Assembly: GCF_013337765.1 (NCBI RefSeq)
Contig: NZ_VBSB01000010.1
Span: 124,001-188,000 of the forward strand
Length of the DNA stretch: 64,000 bases
Source of the DNA: Mycolicibacterium sphagni
GTDB lineage: Bacteria; Actinomycetota; Actinomycetes; Mycobacteriales; Mycobacteriaceae
Reading direction: 5' to 3'
Below are positions 44,240 through 53,544 of this stretch, piece after piece; position 1 is the first letter of the stretch; each line of letters starts with the position of its first letter. The notes beneath the pieces are model-generated. The model did not search any database. It had not been told where the DNA came from and worked only from the letters and a program-made list of their open reading frames with translations. The translations under genes were made by a program, and so were the position numbers.

Positions 44240-46629
44240 CAGATCGGTGGGGTGGCCCGGCCCTGCATGGCTTCCCACACCCGGGACGGGGTCAGTGGCA
44301 TATCGGCATGCCGGACGCCGAACGGCGCCAGCGCGTCCACCACCGCGTTGACCACCGCGGGCGGTGAGCCGACGGTGGCCGACTCGCCAATCCCCTTGGC
44401 GCCGATGGGGTGATGCGGCGACGTTGTAACGGTGTGCCCGGTCTCCAGGTGCGGCACCTCGACCGCGGTCGGGATCAGGTAGTCCATCAGCGAGCCGCCC
44501 AGGCAGTTGCCCTCCTCGTCGAAGGCGATCATCTCCATCAGCGCCATGCCGATACCGTCGACGATGCCGCCGTGCACCTGACCCTCGATGATCATCGGAT
44601 TGATCCGCGTGCCGCAGTCGTCGACGGCCAGGAAGCGGCGCACCTTGACCACCGCCGTGCCGGGGTCGACATCGACGACGCAGAAGTACGCCCCGTACGG
44701 ATAGGTGAGATTCTCCGGGTTGTAGCAGACCTCGGCGTCCAGACCGCCTTCGAGACCCTCGGGCAGATCGCCGGCTCCGTGTGCGCGCATCGCGATGTCC
44801 TGGATCGTCACCGCCGCCGACGGGTCGCCCTTGATGTGGAAGGAACCCTTGTCCCATTCGAGGTCGGCCACCGAAGCCTCCAGCATGCCGGAGGCGATGA
44901 TCTTGGCCTTGTCGCGAATCTTGCGTGCCACCAACGCCGCTGCCGCACCGGACACCGGTGTGGACCGGCTGCCGTAGGTGCCCAGTCCGAACGGGGTCTG
45001 GTCGGTGTCGCCGTGCACGACGTCGATGTCGTCGGGTGGGATGCCGAGTTCCTCGGCGACGATCTGGGCGAACGTGGTCTCGTGCCCCTGTCCCTGCGTC
45101 TGCACCGAAAGTCGGAGTACCGCTTTGCCGGTCGGGTGGATCCGCAACTCGCAGCCGTCGGCCATACCGAGGCCGAGGATGTCCATATCCTTGCGCGGGC
45201 CTGCCCCCACCGCTTCGGTGAAGAACGACATGCCGATGCCCATCAGCTCGCCGCGGGCACGTTTCTCGGCTTGCTCGGCGCGCAGCTGGTCATAGCCGAT
45301 CATGTCCATGGCCAACCGCATGGTCGCCTCGTAGTCGCCCGAGTCGTACACCCAGCCGGTCTTGGATTTGTACGGAAATTGATCGGCCCGCAACAGGTTT
45401 GCCAATCGCAGCTCGGCCGGGTCCATCTTCAGCTCAAAGGCCAGGCAGTCGACGAGTCGCTCGACGAAGTAGACCGCTTCGGTGATGCGGAACGAACAGG
45501 CGTAGGCGACACCACCGGGCGCCTTGTTGGTATACACCGCGGTCATGTGGCAGTACGCGGCGTCGATGTCGTAGCTGCCGGTGAACACTCCGAAGAAACC
45601 GGCCGGGTACTTCACCGGCGCGGCAACGCCGTTGAACGCTCCGTGGTCGGCCAGCACGGTGGAGCGGATCGCCTGGATCTTGCCCTCTTTGGTGGCGGCG
45701 ATCTCGCCGACCATGATGTAGTCGCGGGCGAAGCCGGTGGAAGTCAGGTTTTCGCTGCGGTCCTCCATCCACTTGACCGGCTTGCCGAGCACCAGTGACG
45801 CCACGATCGCGCACACATAGCCCGGGTAGATCGGCACCTTGTTGCCGAAGCCACCGCCGATATCGGGTGAGATGATCCGAATCTTGTGCTCCGGCAGGCC
45901 CGCCACCAACGCGTACAGCGTGCGGTGCGCGTGCGGCGCCTGGGTCGTCGACCACAGCGTCAGCTTGCCGGTCACTGGGTCCAGATCGGCCACCGCACCA
46001 CACGTCTCCATCGGCGCGGGGTGCACTCGGGGATAGACGATTTCCTGTTTTACGACGACGTCGGCGTTGGAGAAGACCGCCTCGGTGGCCGCGGCATCGC
46101 CGGTCTCCCAGTCGAAGCAGTGGTTGTCGGCTTTGCCTTCCAGGTCGGTGCGGATCACCGGAGACGAGGGGTCCAGTGCGGTCCGGACGTCGATGACCGG
46201 ATCCAGCGGCCCGTAGTCGACGTCGATGAGCTCCAACGCATCTCGCGCCGAGTAGCGGTCCTCGGCGACGACGAACGCCACCTCCTGCCCTTGGAAGCGC
46301 ACCTTGTCGGTGGCCAGCACGGCCTGCACGTCATTGGACAGCGTGGGCATCCACGCCAGTCCCTTCTCGGCCAGGTCGGCACCGGTGACGACCGCCTTGA
46401 CCTTCGGGTGGGCCTGCGCGGCGGTAATGTCGATGCTGTTGATCGTGGCGTGCGCGTAGGGCGAGCGCAGGATCGCCAGATGCAGCATGCCGGGCAGCTG
46501 CACGTCGTCGACGTAGTTGCCGCGGCCCCGGATGAACCGGGGGTCCTCCTTGCGCAGCATCCGGCCGTAGCCGCAGGGCTTCTTGTCGTTGTCGGCGGTG
46601 TCCTCGGCCCTGGCCTCGACAGTGGTCAC
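44239..46629 (-). CDS. coxL: Aerobic CO dehydrogenase large subunit (form I)
   Basis: A 796-residue molybdenum hydroxylase subunit that binds molybdopterin cytosine dinucleotide and the Mo-S-Cu centre oxidising CO to CO2. The decisive motif is AYACSFR at 375-381, the form I signature AYxCSFR with the copper-ligating Cys378; form II enzymes have AYRGAGR. IGGGFGNK (257-264), QGQGHETTFAQIV and the catalytic Glu in GIGESATVG are also present. GTG start overlaps coxS by 4 bp. In mycobacteria this enzyme supplies electrons from trace CO during persistence. Also named cutA. Confidence 0.96.
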   Translation of the reverse strand: MTTVEARAEDTADNDKKPCGYGRMLRKEDPRFIRGRGNYVDDVQLPGMLHLAILRSPYAHATINSIDITAAQAHPKVKAVVTGADLAEKGLAWMPTLSNDVQAVLATDKVRFQGQEVAFVVAEDRYSARDALELIDVDYGPLDPVIDVRTALDPSSPVIRTDLEGKADNHCFDWETGDAAATEAVFSNADVVVKQEIVYPRVHPAPMETCGAVADLDPVTGKLTLWSTTQAPHAHRTLYALVAGLPEHKIRIISPDIGGGFGNKVPIYPGYVCAIVASLVLGKPVKWMEDRSENLTSTGFARDYIMVGEIAATKEGKIQAIRSTVLADHGAFNGVAAPVKYPAGFFGVFTGSYDIDAAYCHMTAVYTNKAPGGVAYACSFRITEAVYFVERLVDCLAFELKMDPAELRLANLLRADQFPYKSKTGWVYDSGDYEATMRLAMDMIGYDQLRAEQAEKRARGELMGIGMSFFTEAVGAGPRKDMDILGLGMADGCELRIHPTGKAVLRLSVQTQGQGHETTFAQIVAEELGIPPDDIDVVHGDTDQTPFGLGTYGSRSTPVSGAAAALVARKIRDKAKIIASGMLEASVADLEWDKGSFHIKGDPSAAVTIQDIAMRAHGAGDLPEGLEGGLDAEVCYNPENLTYPYGAYFCVVDVDPGTAVVKVRRFLAVDDCGTRINPMIIEGQVHGGIVDGIGMALMEMIAFDEEGNCLGGSLMDYLIPTAVEVPHLETGHTVTTSPHHPIGAKGIGESATVGSPPAVVNAVVDALAPFGVRHADMPLTPSRVWEAMQGRATPPI

Positions 46630-47102
46630 GCTTCCACCCCCTCGGTCGCATGCTCGGCCGCCCACTGGATCGAGCGGACGATCGTGGTGTAGCCGGTGCA
46701 GCGGCAGATCTGCCCCGAAATGGCTTCGCGGATCTCGTCTTCGGTCGGATCCGGGTTGCGGTCGAGCAGGGCTCGGGCGGTGATCATCATGCCCGGCGTG
46801 CAGAACCCGCACTGCAGGCCGTGACACTGCATGAAGCCTTCCTGGACCGGATCGAGCGTGGCGCCGTCGGCCAGCCCCTCGACGGTGCGGATGTCGTGGC
46901 CCGAGGCCATCGCCGCCAGCATCGTGCAGGACTTCACCGGCTCGCCGTCGACGGCGACCACACAGGTCCCGCAGTTAGATGTGTCGCAGCCCCAATGGGT
47001 TCCGGTGAGGCGCAGCTGGTCGCGCAGGAAATGCACCAGCAGCATGCGGGGCTCGACCTCGGCGTTGACCTGCTCGCCGTTGACGCTCATCGTGACGTGC
47101 AT
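46626..47102 (-). CDS. coxS: CO dehydrogenase small (iron-sulfur) subunit
   Basis: A 158-residue subunit with two [2Fe-2S] clusters. The plant-type cluster uses Cys39, Cys44, Cys47 (CDTSNCGTC) and Cys59. The second uses Cys98, Cys101 (CGFC) and Cys133, Cys135 (CRC). It passes electrons from the molybdenum site to FAD in CoxM. The ATG at 47102 is preferred over a TTG overlapping the coxM stop because AAGGGGA lies 8 nt upstream. It lies between coxM and coxL, the form I order. Also named cutC. Confidence 0.95.
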   Translation of the reverse strand: MHVTMSVNGEQVNAEVEPRMLLVHFLRDQLRLTGTHWGCDTSNCGTCVVAVDGEPVKSCTMLAAMASGHDIRTVEGLADGATLDPVQEGFMQCHGLQCGFCTPGMMITARALLDRNPDPTEDEIREAISGQICRCTGYTTIVRSIQWAAEHATEGVEA

Positions 47103-47104
47103 CG

Positions 47105-47995
47105 TCAATTCCCCTTCGGTGCCGGGATGGCGCGGACCCGCTGGACCGCGGTACGCAGGGTCCGAATGGTCAACTCTGAGGCCAGGTGTCGCTTGTAGTC
47201 GGCGGTGCCGCGCTGATCGGTGGCCGGCTCACAGGCCTGGGCGGCCAGCCGGCCCGCCTCGGCAAACGTCTCGTCGGTCGGCGGCGCCCCGATCAGGGCG
47301 TCGCGCACCGCAACCAGACCCTCGGCCACGGCGTTCACGGCGGTCAAACCGATCCGGGCGGAGACGATCTCGTCTCCGTCCAGCGTCACCGCGGCGCCGG
47401 CCGCGGTCACCGCCCAGTCCCCCACCCGGCGTTCCACCTTCGCGTAGGCACTGGAGGTGTTGTGGCGCAGCGGGATCCGTACCTCGGTGAGGATCTCGCT
47501 GTGCGCCAGCGCGGTTTCGTACGGCCCGAGAATGAAGTCGTCGATGCCGATCTCGCGCTGGCCGGCCGGGCCGCGGGCGACGATCACCGCGTCGAGGATC
47601 TCGCACACGGTGGACAGGTCCTCGGCGGGATCGGCCTGGCACAGCGACCCGCCGACGGTGCCGCGGTTGCGCACCACCGGGTCGGCGATCACCCGTTCGG
47701 CGTCCGCGAAGATCGGGCAGACCTCCAGCAGTGGGGCCGACTCGAGCACTTCGCGGTGCCGGGTCATCGCGCCAAGCCGGGCCAGGGTGGGCTCGACGGC
47801 GAGATAGCCAAGCTCGCCGGCCAGGTCGTTGATATCGATCAGATACTCGGGGTTGGCGATGCGCAGTTTCATCATCGGCAGCAGGCTGTGCCCGCCGGCG
47901 ACGACGAACGCGCCCTCCCCCAGTCGGTCCAGCAGTCCGACCGCATGGTCGACGCTGGTGGCGCGCTCGTATTCGAAGGGCCCAGGAACTTGCAT
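47105..47995 (-). CDS. coxM: CO dehydrogenase medium (FAD) subunit
   Basis: A 296-residue FAD-binding subunit. The two flavin motifs are VAGGHSLLPMMKLR near 33-46 and RGTVGGSLCQADPAED near 110-125. A C-terminal CO_deh_flav_C domain includes AVTAAGAAVTLDGDEI. It receives electrons from CoxS and donates them to the respiratory chain. The ATG at 47995 (MQVPGPFEYERA) is the family-typical start. The open frame extends upstream to a TTG that overlaps the XdhC stop, so a longer form cannot be excluded. Also named cutB. Confidence 0.93.
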   Translation of the reverse strand: MQVPGPFEYERATSVDHAVGLLDRLGEGAFVVAGGHSLLPMMKLRIANPEYLIDINDLAGELGYLAVEPTLARLGAMTRHREVLESAPLLEVCPIFADAERVIADPVVRNRGTVGGSLCQADPAEDLSTVCEILDAVIVARGPAGQREIGIDDFILGPYETALAHSEILTEVRIPLRHNTSSAYAKVERRVGDWAVTAAGAAVTLDGDEIVSARIGLTAVNAVAEGLVAVRDALIGAPPTDETFAEAGRLAAQACEPATDQRGTADYKRHLASELTIRTLRTAVQRVRAIPAPKGN

Positions 47996-48054
47996 GTGAC
48001 CGACCTCACGTCCGTCGAAGAGGACCCCAGTGTCGGCCTGCTGTTTCAGGACCG

Positions 48055-49224
48055 TCAATAGCGACTTAAGTGATCGCTTAACTCCCCTGACAGCGGAGGG
48101 CTACCGTCGTCGTCGTGGTGAATCGGTCCGTCCAGAGCCGACAGGGGAAGGCCCCCGCCACCCCAGCGGCGGGCGATGATCTCGGCGGCGATCGAGACCG
48201 CCGTCTCCTCCGGGGTGCGCGCCCCCAGGTCCAGGCCGACCGGGCTGGCGAGTTTGCTGAGCTCGGCCTCGGTGAGTCCCGCCTCGCGCAGCCGGAGCAG
48301 TCGATCATCGTGGGTGCGCCGCGATCCCATCGCGCCGGTGTAGCCGAGGTCCAGCCGCAGCGCGACCTCCAGCAGCGGCACGTCGAACTTGGCGTCATGG
48401 GTGAGCACGCAGACGACGGTGCGGGCGTCGATGGCGCCTGCCGCGGCCTGCGCGGCCAGGTAGCGGTGCGGCCAGTCGACCACGACCTCGTCGGCCGTCG
48501 GGAACCGGGCCGGGGTCGCGAACACGCCGCGGGCATCGCACACCGTGACGCGATAGCCGAGGAACGAGCCTTGTTGGGCTACCGCGGCAGCAAAGTCGAT
48601 GGCGCCGAAGACCAGCATCCGAGGGCGTGGCGCGTGGCTGGCGACGAACACCTCCATGCCCTCGCCGCGACGTTGCCCGTCGGGGCCGTAGGTGAGCACC
48701 TCGCTGCGACCGGCGGCCAGCAGACCGCGGGCGTCGTCGGTCACCGCGGCGTCGGCGCGGGCCGATCCCAGCGCGCCCTCGACGAGGTCTGGCCCGAGGA
48801 CCAGCCGGCGCCCCAGCCAGTCCGGGTCGGGGTGGGTGATGACGGTGGCGATCGCCACCGGCCGGTGCCCGGCGATGGCGTCGATGACCTGGTCGAGGTG
48901 CGGAAAGCTGCGCTGCGAGACGGGTTCGATGAAGATGTCGAGGATCCCGCCGCAGGTCAGTCCGACAGCGAACGCGTCGTCGTCGCTGACCCCGTAGCGC
49001 TCCAGGCGGGGCATGCCGGTGGCGACGACTTCGGTGGCCGATTCGTAGACCGCGCCCTCCACACAGCCGCCCGACACCGAGCCACTGACCGAGCCGTCGG
49101 GTGCGACGACCATGGCCGCGCCCGGCTGGCGCGGCGCCGACCGGAAGGTACGCACCACGGTGCCCAGACCGGCTGTTTCACCGGTTCGCCAGATCGCGGC
49201 AAGTTCCGCGAGAACGTCCTGCAC
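48055..49224 (-). CDS. XdhC/CoxI-family protein upstream of coxMSL
   Basis: A 389-residue full-length XdhC-type maturation protein. The N-terminal domain has SAPRQPGAAMVVAPDGSVSGSVSGGCVEGAVYE (the conserved SVSGGCVE). The C-terminal Rossmann domain has MLVFGAIDFAAAVAQQGSFLGYRVTVCD, VVCVLTHDAKFDVPLL, YTGAMGSRRTHDDRL and LGARTPEETAVSIAAEIIA. It probably handles Mo-cofactor sulfuration for CO dehydrogenase. A start at GTG 49224 gives MQDVLAELAAIW, the family-typical beginning. A GTG at 49254 is in frame but overlaps the start of the divergent LysR gene. Counterpart of Rv0376c. Confidence 0.9.
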   Translation of the reverse strand: MQDVLAELAAIWRTGETAGLGTVVRTFRSAPRQPGAAMVVAPDGSVSGSVSGGCVEGAVYESATEVVATGMPRLERYGVSDDDAFAVGLTCGGILDIFIEPVSQRSFPHLDQVIDAIAGHRPVAIATVITHPDPDWLGRRLVLGPDLVEGALGSARADAAVTDDARGLLAAGRSEVLTYGPDGQRRGEGMEVFVASHAPRPRMLVFGAIDFAAAVAQQGSFLGYRVTVCDARGVFATPARFPTADEVVVDWPHRYLAAQAAAGAIDARTVVCVLTHDAKFDVPLLEVALRLDLGYTGAMGSRRTHDDRLLRLREAGLTEAELSKLASPVGLDLGARTPEETAVSIAAEIIARRWGGGGLPLSALDGPIHHDDDGSPPLSGELSDHLSRY

Positions 49225-49247
49225 AACGTCAAAAGTAGGCTGATTTA

Positions 49248-50204
49248 GTGACACCGGCGCAACTTCGAGCCTTCTCGGCCGTCGTGCGGTTGGGCTCCGT
49301 GCATGCGGCGGCCGCGGAATTGGGCGTCTCCGACTCCGGGATCTCCATGCATGTGGCGCAGCTGCGCAAGGAGCTTGACGACCCGTTGTTCAGCCGGACG
49401 TCAGCGGGACTGGCGTTCACCCCGGGCGGGTTGCGGCTGGCCAGCCGGGCCATCGAGATCCTCGGCCTGCAGCAGCAGACCGCGATCGAGGTGACCGAGG
49501 CCGCGCACGGCCGCCGGCTGCTGCGCATCGCCGCGTCGAGCGCGTTCGCCGAACACGCCGCGCCGGGGCTCATCGAGTTGTTCTCATCGCGGGCCGACGA
49601 TCTGTCCGTCGAGCTGAGCGTGCATCCGACAAGCCGGTTCCGCGACCTGATCGAATCCCGCGCCGTGGACATCGCTCTCGGACCGGCGGCCGCGGTGGCC
49701 GGTGCCCCCATGACCGTGCGGCCGTTCCTGAAGTACCAGATCATCACCGTGGCCTCGGCGGGCAGTCCGCTGGCCACCGGCACGCCCACGCCGGCGCTGC
49801 TGCGCGAGCAGCAATGGATGCTCGGCCCGTCGGCTGGCGGTATCGATGGCGAAATCGCCTCAGTCCTACGGGCTTTGGCGATACCGGAGGCGAATCAGCG
49901 TATCTTCCAGAGCGATGCCGCCGCGCTCGAGGAAGTCCAGCGGGTGGGCGGGGTGTCACTGGCGGTCGGCTTCGCCGTCAGCAAGGATCTCTCCGCAGGC
50001 CGGCTGGTGCACGTGAAGGGGCCGGGTCTGCAGCTGTCCGGCGAATGGTGTGCGTCCACGTTGCCGGTGAGCGCGCGCCAGCCCGCGGTCACCGAACTGT
50101 TGAACTTCATCACCACCCCGCGCTGCACGCAGGCCATGATCCGCGGCACCGGCGTCGGGGTAACGAGGTTCCGCCCCAAAGTCCATGTGACGCTGTGGAG
50201 TTGA
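49248..50204 (+). CDS. cutR: LysR-type regulator (CutR-like)
   Basis: A 318-residue LysR regulator. HTH at 1-60: MTPAQLRAFSAVVRLGSVHAAAAELGVSDSGISMHVAQLRKEL, followed by the effector-binding domain (LRIAASSAFAEHAAPGLIELF to the C-terminus). It is divergent from the cox genes with at most 23 bp between starts. A LysR protein named CutR in the same setting is known to be required for CO dehydrogenase expression in mycobacteria, so I infer the same role. The promoters must overlap the coding ends. Counterpart of Rv0377. Confidence 0.9.
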   Translation: MTPAQLRAFSAVVRLGSVHAAAAELGVSDSGISMHVAQLRKELDDPLFSRTSAGLAFTPGGLRLASRAIEILGLQQQTAIEVTEAAHGRRLLRIAASSAFAEHAAPGLIELFSSRADDLSVELSVHPTSRFRDLIESRAVDIALGPAAAVAGAPMTVRPFLKYQIITVASAGSPLATGTPTPALLREQQWMLGPSAGGIDGEIASVLRALAIPEANQRIFQSDAAALEEVQRVGGVSLAVGFAVSKDLSAGRLVHVKGPGLQLSGEWCASTLPVSARQPAVTELLNFITTPRCTQAMIRGTGVGVTRFRPKVHVTLWS

Positions 50205-50272
50205 GCGCCGAGATCGACGAAATGTCGCGATCTACTCGCACTTCTTCTGCGGTTTGTCGGTTTGGGCGCTGA

Positions 50273-51103
50273 TTAATTGGGGAAGTTCACGTCCTTGGTG
50301 ACGGCTTCCCACTGGTCGATCGACGACGACAGCGCGGCGATCTTGTCGCGGACCGCCTTGAGGACGTCGCGGCCGAGCAACAGGCGCAGCGGCGGCTCGT
50401 CGAGGCCCGCGACCATCACCACCGCCTCGGCGACCTTGCGCGGATCCCCGGGCAGGTGGTCGGCGAAATCCTTGATCAGGGATTTGCGGGTACCGACGCT
50501 GTCGTCGTAATCGCCGATCGGCGTGGACGATTCCCACATCGACCGTTTGGCCCAATCGGTGCGGAAGGCGCCGGGCTCGATGGCCGTCACCTTGATCCCG
50601 AGTGGCTTGACCTCCTGGGCAAGCGCCTCGGTGAGCGCTTCCAGTGCGAATTTCGTCGACGAGTAGTACGCGTTGGGCGGGTTGGCCACCAGTCCCGTCA
50701 TCGACGAGATGTTGATGATGTGCCCGGCCCCACGTTCCCGCATCGACGGCAGCACGGCCTTGATGGTGTCGACGACACCGAAGTAGTTGGTGTCGAACAA
50801 GAGTCGGACCTTCGCGTCCTCACCTTCCTCGACCGCCGACAGGTACCCGTTGCCTGCGTTGTTGACCAGTACGTCCACCCCGCCGAACGTGGCATCCGCT
50901 GCGGCCACCGCGTCGGCGATCAGATCCTTGTCGGTGACGTCCAGCGCAATGGCCAGGGCGCGATCGCCGAACTCGTCGGCCAGATCCTGCACCGACTCGA
51001 TCCGCCGAGCCGTCACCACCACATTGTTTCCGGATTCCAATGCGGCCCGGGCGATCTCGCGCCCGATGCCGGTAGAGCATCCGGTAACCAGCCAGCAACC
51101 CAT
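50273..51103 (-). CDS. SDR oxidoreductase
   Basis: A 276-residue SDR of the group annotated as oxidoreductase/SDR with TGCSTGIGREIA, NNAGNGYLSAVEEG, ISSMTGLVANP and YYSSTK. An FKRxxW-like segment (GAFRTDWAKRSM) and a long C-terminal region follow. It begins 3 bp after the DUF1214 gene stop on the same strand and is the last gene of the SnoaL-sulfotransferase-DUF1214-SDR row. A role in modifying a hydroxylated or keto substrate of that cluster is likely, otherwise unassigned. Converges with cutR. Confidence 0.87.
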   Translation of the reverse strand: MGCWLVTGCSTGIGREIARAALESGNNVVVTARRIESVQDLADEFGDRALAIALDVTDKDLIADAVAAADATFGGVDVLVNNAGNGYLSAVEEGEDAKVRLLFDTNYFGVVDTIKAVLPSMRERGAGHIINISSMTGLVANPPNAYYSSTKFALEALTEALAQEVKPLGIKVTAIEPGAFRTDWAKRSMWESSTPIGDYDDSVGTRKSLIKDFADHLPGDPRKVAEAVVMVAGLDEPPLRLLLGRDVLKAVRDKIAALSSSIDQWEAVTKDVNFPN

Positions 51104-51105
51104 TT

Positions 51106-52368
51106 TCAGTTGGTCCTCTCGTTCGGGGTGCCTTCGGGCAGCCGGCGCAGATACGCCTGGCGCCGGGTAGCCAACTGCTCGGCCCGCTGCGCGGGGGTCA
51201 CCCGGGCGATGCCGGGCAGCTCGTCGTCGAGCCGGTCGAGTGCGACGACCCGGCCGTGCGCACCGAGGTCCGGGCGGGGACCGCCCTCGTCGAACTCGGC
51301 CATCCGCAGCGTCAGGATTCCTTCCCGCAGTCCGGCCGAGTCGATCCAGTTCGCCACCCCGGGGTCGACGGGTGAGATCACATAGGTGTAGCTGCCGTCG
51401 TCGTTGGCCACCGACTGCGCCTTGTTCAGGCTGCCGGTGCGGTCGACGATATCCAGCGTGGTGCCCCAGATATTGCTCAGCGGTACGGTGAAGTATTCGG
51501 CGCCGCCGTCTTTGACGTCGACCACGAATGTCTCGTCGGGACCCAGATCGAACCGGCCCATGACGTACACCTGGTTCTTCATGGCGCCCACTTTGTCCGC
51601 CGACCAGGCCAGGTTGAAGTTGTTGGCCGGCATCTTGTAGATGCCGTGACTGAGCTTGCCGGTGAAGTTCGCGAAGTAGGCCATCATGTCCGCGGTGGCA
51701 TCGGCTTGTTCGTCGAGGGTGCGCGCCGGTGTGGCCGGCGCGCCACCGAGCCGTTCCACCGTGATGTGGTTGGGGTCGTCGGAGCCCCAGTCCAAGAGGA
51801 CGTCGCGGATGTAGAACTCGTGCGCTTCCGAGGTTGTCTGCACGTGGTTGGGCCGGCCGCCAGCGGGCTCGGAATCCACTGTGATGGTGTAACTTCCGTC
51901 GCCGTCGACGTCCATGGTCTTCCCGTTCAGCACGGCAACGGTGCCCATGTTGGCATCCCACAGCGTGAAGTAGTTCTCCGTCATCCGATTCCGGCCGACG
52001 CGGCCGCGGATCTCGTAGCGTTCGTCACCCGAGATCGGGATCACCCGGTAGACGGTGTCGGGATTGTCGATACCCCAACGCGATCCGGGGATGTGTCGGT
52101 CGCCGACCGGGTGCGCCAGCCGGGTGATGCAACTGACCTTCGGCCGCAGCTTGTCCTGGTTGGACGACCACACCGCCGCGGAGAACATCACCTCGGCGAA
52201 CGCCGCATCGAACCGCTCCCGCATGGCATCGGAGGCCTTGGCGCGGCTCAGCCAATTCTCTGCGACAGTCGCATAGGCCGCCTTGACGGTCGGGTGTTCG
52301 GTCAGCTCGAGTGCGGCCAGCTCCTGCTCGTGCTGCGATGCTGTCGCCACCGCATCGTCGGCAATCAT
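51106..52368 (-). CDS. DUF1214-domain protein
   Basis: A 420-residue protein without signal peptide. The N-terminal half is helical then beta (MRERFDAAFAEVMFSAAVWSSNQDKLRPKV, GDERYEIRGRVG). The C-terminal half contains a DUF1214 domain (AYFANFTGKL, VYVMGRFDLGPDETFVVDV, YTYVISPVDPGVANWIDSAGLREGILTLRMAEFD). DUF1214 proteins often accompany DUF1254 proteins and are common in mycobacterial lipid or xenobiotic clusters; the activity is unknown. It overlaps the sulfotransferase start/stop by 4 bp. AAGGA precedes the ATG. Confidence 0.85.
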   Translation of the reverse strand: MIADDAVATASQHEQELAALELTEHPTVKAAYATVAENWLSRAKASDAMRERFDAAFAEVMFSAAVWSSNQDKLRPKVSCITRLAHPVGDRHIPGSRWGIDNPDTVYRVIPISGDERYEIRGRVGRNRMTENYFTLWDANMGTVAVLNGKTMDVDGDGSYTITVDSEPAGGRPNHVQTTSEAHEFYIRDVLLDWGSDDPNHITVERLGGAPATPARTLDEQADATADMMAYFANFTGKLSHGIYKMPANNFNLAWSADKVGAMKNQVYVMGRFDLGPDETFVVDVKDGGAEYFTVPLSNIWGTTLDIVDRTGSLNKAQSVANDDGSYTYVISPVDPGVANWIDSAGLREGILTLRMAEFDEGGPRPDLGAHGRVVALDRLDDELPGIARVTPAQRAEQLATRRQAYLRRLPEGTPNERTN

Positions 52369-53540
52369 GGCTTGTCCTTTCGAAAACGTTTGTTGTACAA
52401 GGCAAATCGTTCGTCTACTTGCGCATCGGTCAAGCCGTACAGGCTCAGGTCGTACGGTGGCCTGGCGACTTCGCGCGGCCGATTGGCCAGCCAGTCGGTC
52501 ATCGCAGTGACCGCGGTGTCCGTCAGTGGCAGACCGACCGCGTCGTATACCCGGCTCACCTGGCCGATCGGGTCGCCCACCGCGTCGTCGAAGTGGATGT
52601 CGGTGACCCGCTGCGATTCGTCGGCCCAGCTGTCCCGCACGGCCATGGCCCGGTCGTTGGTCCAGCCCATCCGCTCGAGCCACTGCGTGCCCACCCGGTG
52701 GGTGTCCACCTGGTCGGCGTGCATGGCGTGCAGGGTCGCGTTGAGGCTGGCGCCGGACGACACCGTGGTGCGCGGGTTGCGGTGCATGTGCACGACGTGC
52801 ACATCGGGGAACTGGTTGCGCAGCGCGTCGAGGTAGCCCAGGTGGGCCGGCGACTTCAGTACCCAGCGTCCGGCGGTGACCCCGCGCTGGCGTTTCTGCC
52901 ACTGCAGGAATCGCAACATCCGGTGCAGGTAGTCATACGCAGGCGTGAAATCCTGTGTGTTCAGCCATGATCGGTAGTTGGGCAGGTGCGCGCCGGACTC
53001 CGGGACGTGCGACAGGAACGCGTCGGCCAGAAAGACGATCTCCTCCTCCGCCTCCCGCGCGTACATCGGATGGATGGCGAACAGTTCCGGTGCCAGCTCC
53101 CGTGACTTGTTCTCCCGCGCTTCACTGATCGCGATCCGAGGGTCGGTCCCGGCGAAGTCGTAGTCCAGTTTGGGGGCGGCCTCCACCACCTCCCAGCCGC
53201 GCGCGCAGTGCAGCCGTGTGTCGGCGGCGAGCAGGCGCTGCAGCAGGGTGGTGCCGCTGCGCATCATCCCCACGACCACGATCGGCGCCTCGACGTGTTC
53301 GTCGAGGATCTCGGGATGGCGGCGGATCCACTCCTCGGAACGAAGCCGCATCCGCAGGCTGTGCACCAGACCGGATCGCAGAATGTGCTCGCCGATGACG
53401 TTGAGCCCGGCACCGGGATAGTCGTCGAGCAGCACCGCCAGCGGCTCCTGGAAATCACCCGGCCCCCAGTCGGTGAGGCCTTCCTTGCCGACCGCGGACG
53501 CCAGCACCGCGTCCATCGCGAAAGCGCCCGTGGTGGTCAC
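52365..53540 (-). CDS. Sulfotransferase family protein
   Basis: A 391-residue PAPS-dependent sulfotransferase-fold protein. The 5'-phosphosulfate loop is VVVGMMRSGTTLLQRLL near 87-103, and the 3'-phosphate region includes VHMHRNPRTTVSSGASL. Many mycobacterial paralogues of this type occur in lipid or sterol gene clusters. Sulfo transfer or only nucleotide/substrate binding cannot be distinguished. Starts at GTG 53540 or ATG 53516 are both reasonable. It lies 4 bp after the SnoaL gene and overlaps the DUF1214 gene by 4 bp. Confidence 0.88.
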   Translation of the reverse strand: MTTTGAFAMDAVLASAVGKEGLTDWGPGDFQEPLAVLLDDYPGAGLNVIGEHILRSGLVHSLRMRLRSEEWIRRHPEILDEHVEAPIVVVGMMRSGTTLLQRLLAADTRLHCARGWEVVEAAPKLDYDFAGTDPRIAISEARENKSRELAPELFAIHPMYAREAEEEIVFLADAFLSHVPESGAHLPNYRSWLNTQDFTPAYDYLHRMLRFLQWQKRQRGVTAGRWVLKSPAHLGYLDALRNQFPDVHVVHMHRNPRTTVSSGASLNATLHAMHADQVDTHRVGTQWLERMGWTNDRAMAVRDSWADESQRVTDIHFDDAVGDPIGQVSRVYDAVGLPLTDTAVTAMTDWLANRPREVARPPYDLSLYGLTDAQVDERFALYNKRFRKDKP

Positions 53541-53544
53541 CGGG

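Noticed and set aside
50273..51961. An upstream extension of the SDR at 50273 through the DUF1214 gene
   Set aside because: The extension is an out-of-frame reading of DUF1214 coding sequence. The ATG at 51103 gives a standard SDR N-terminus.
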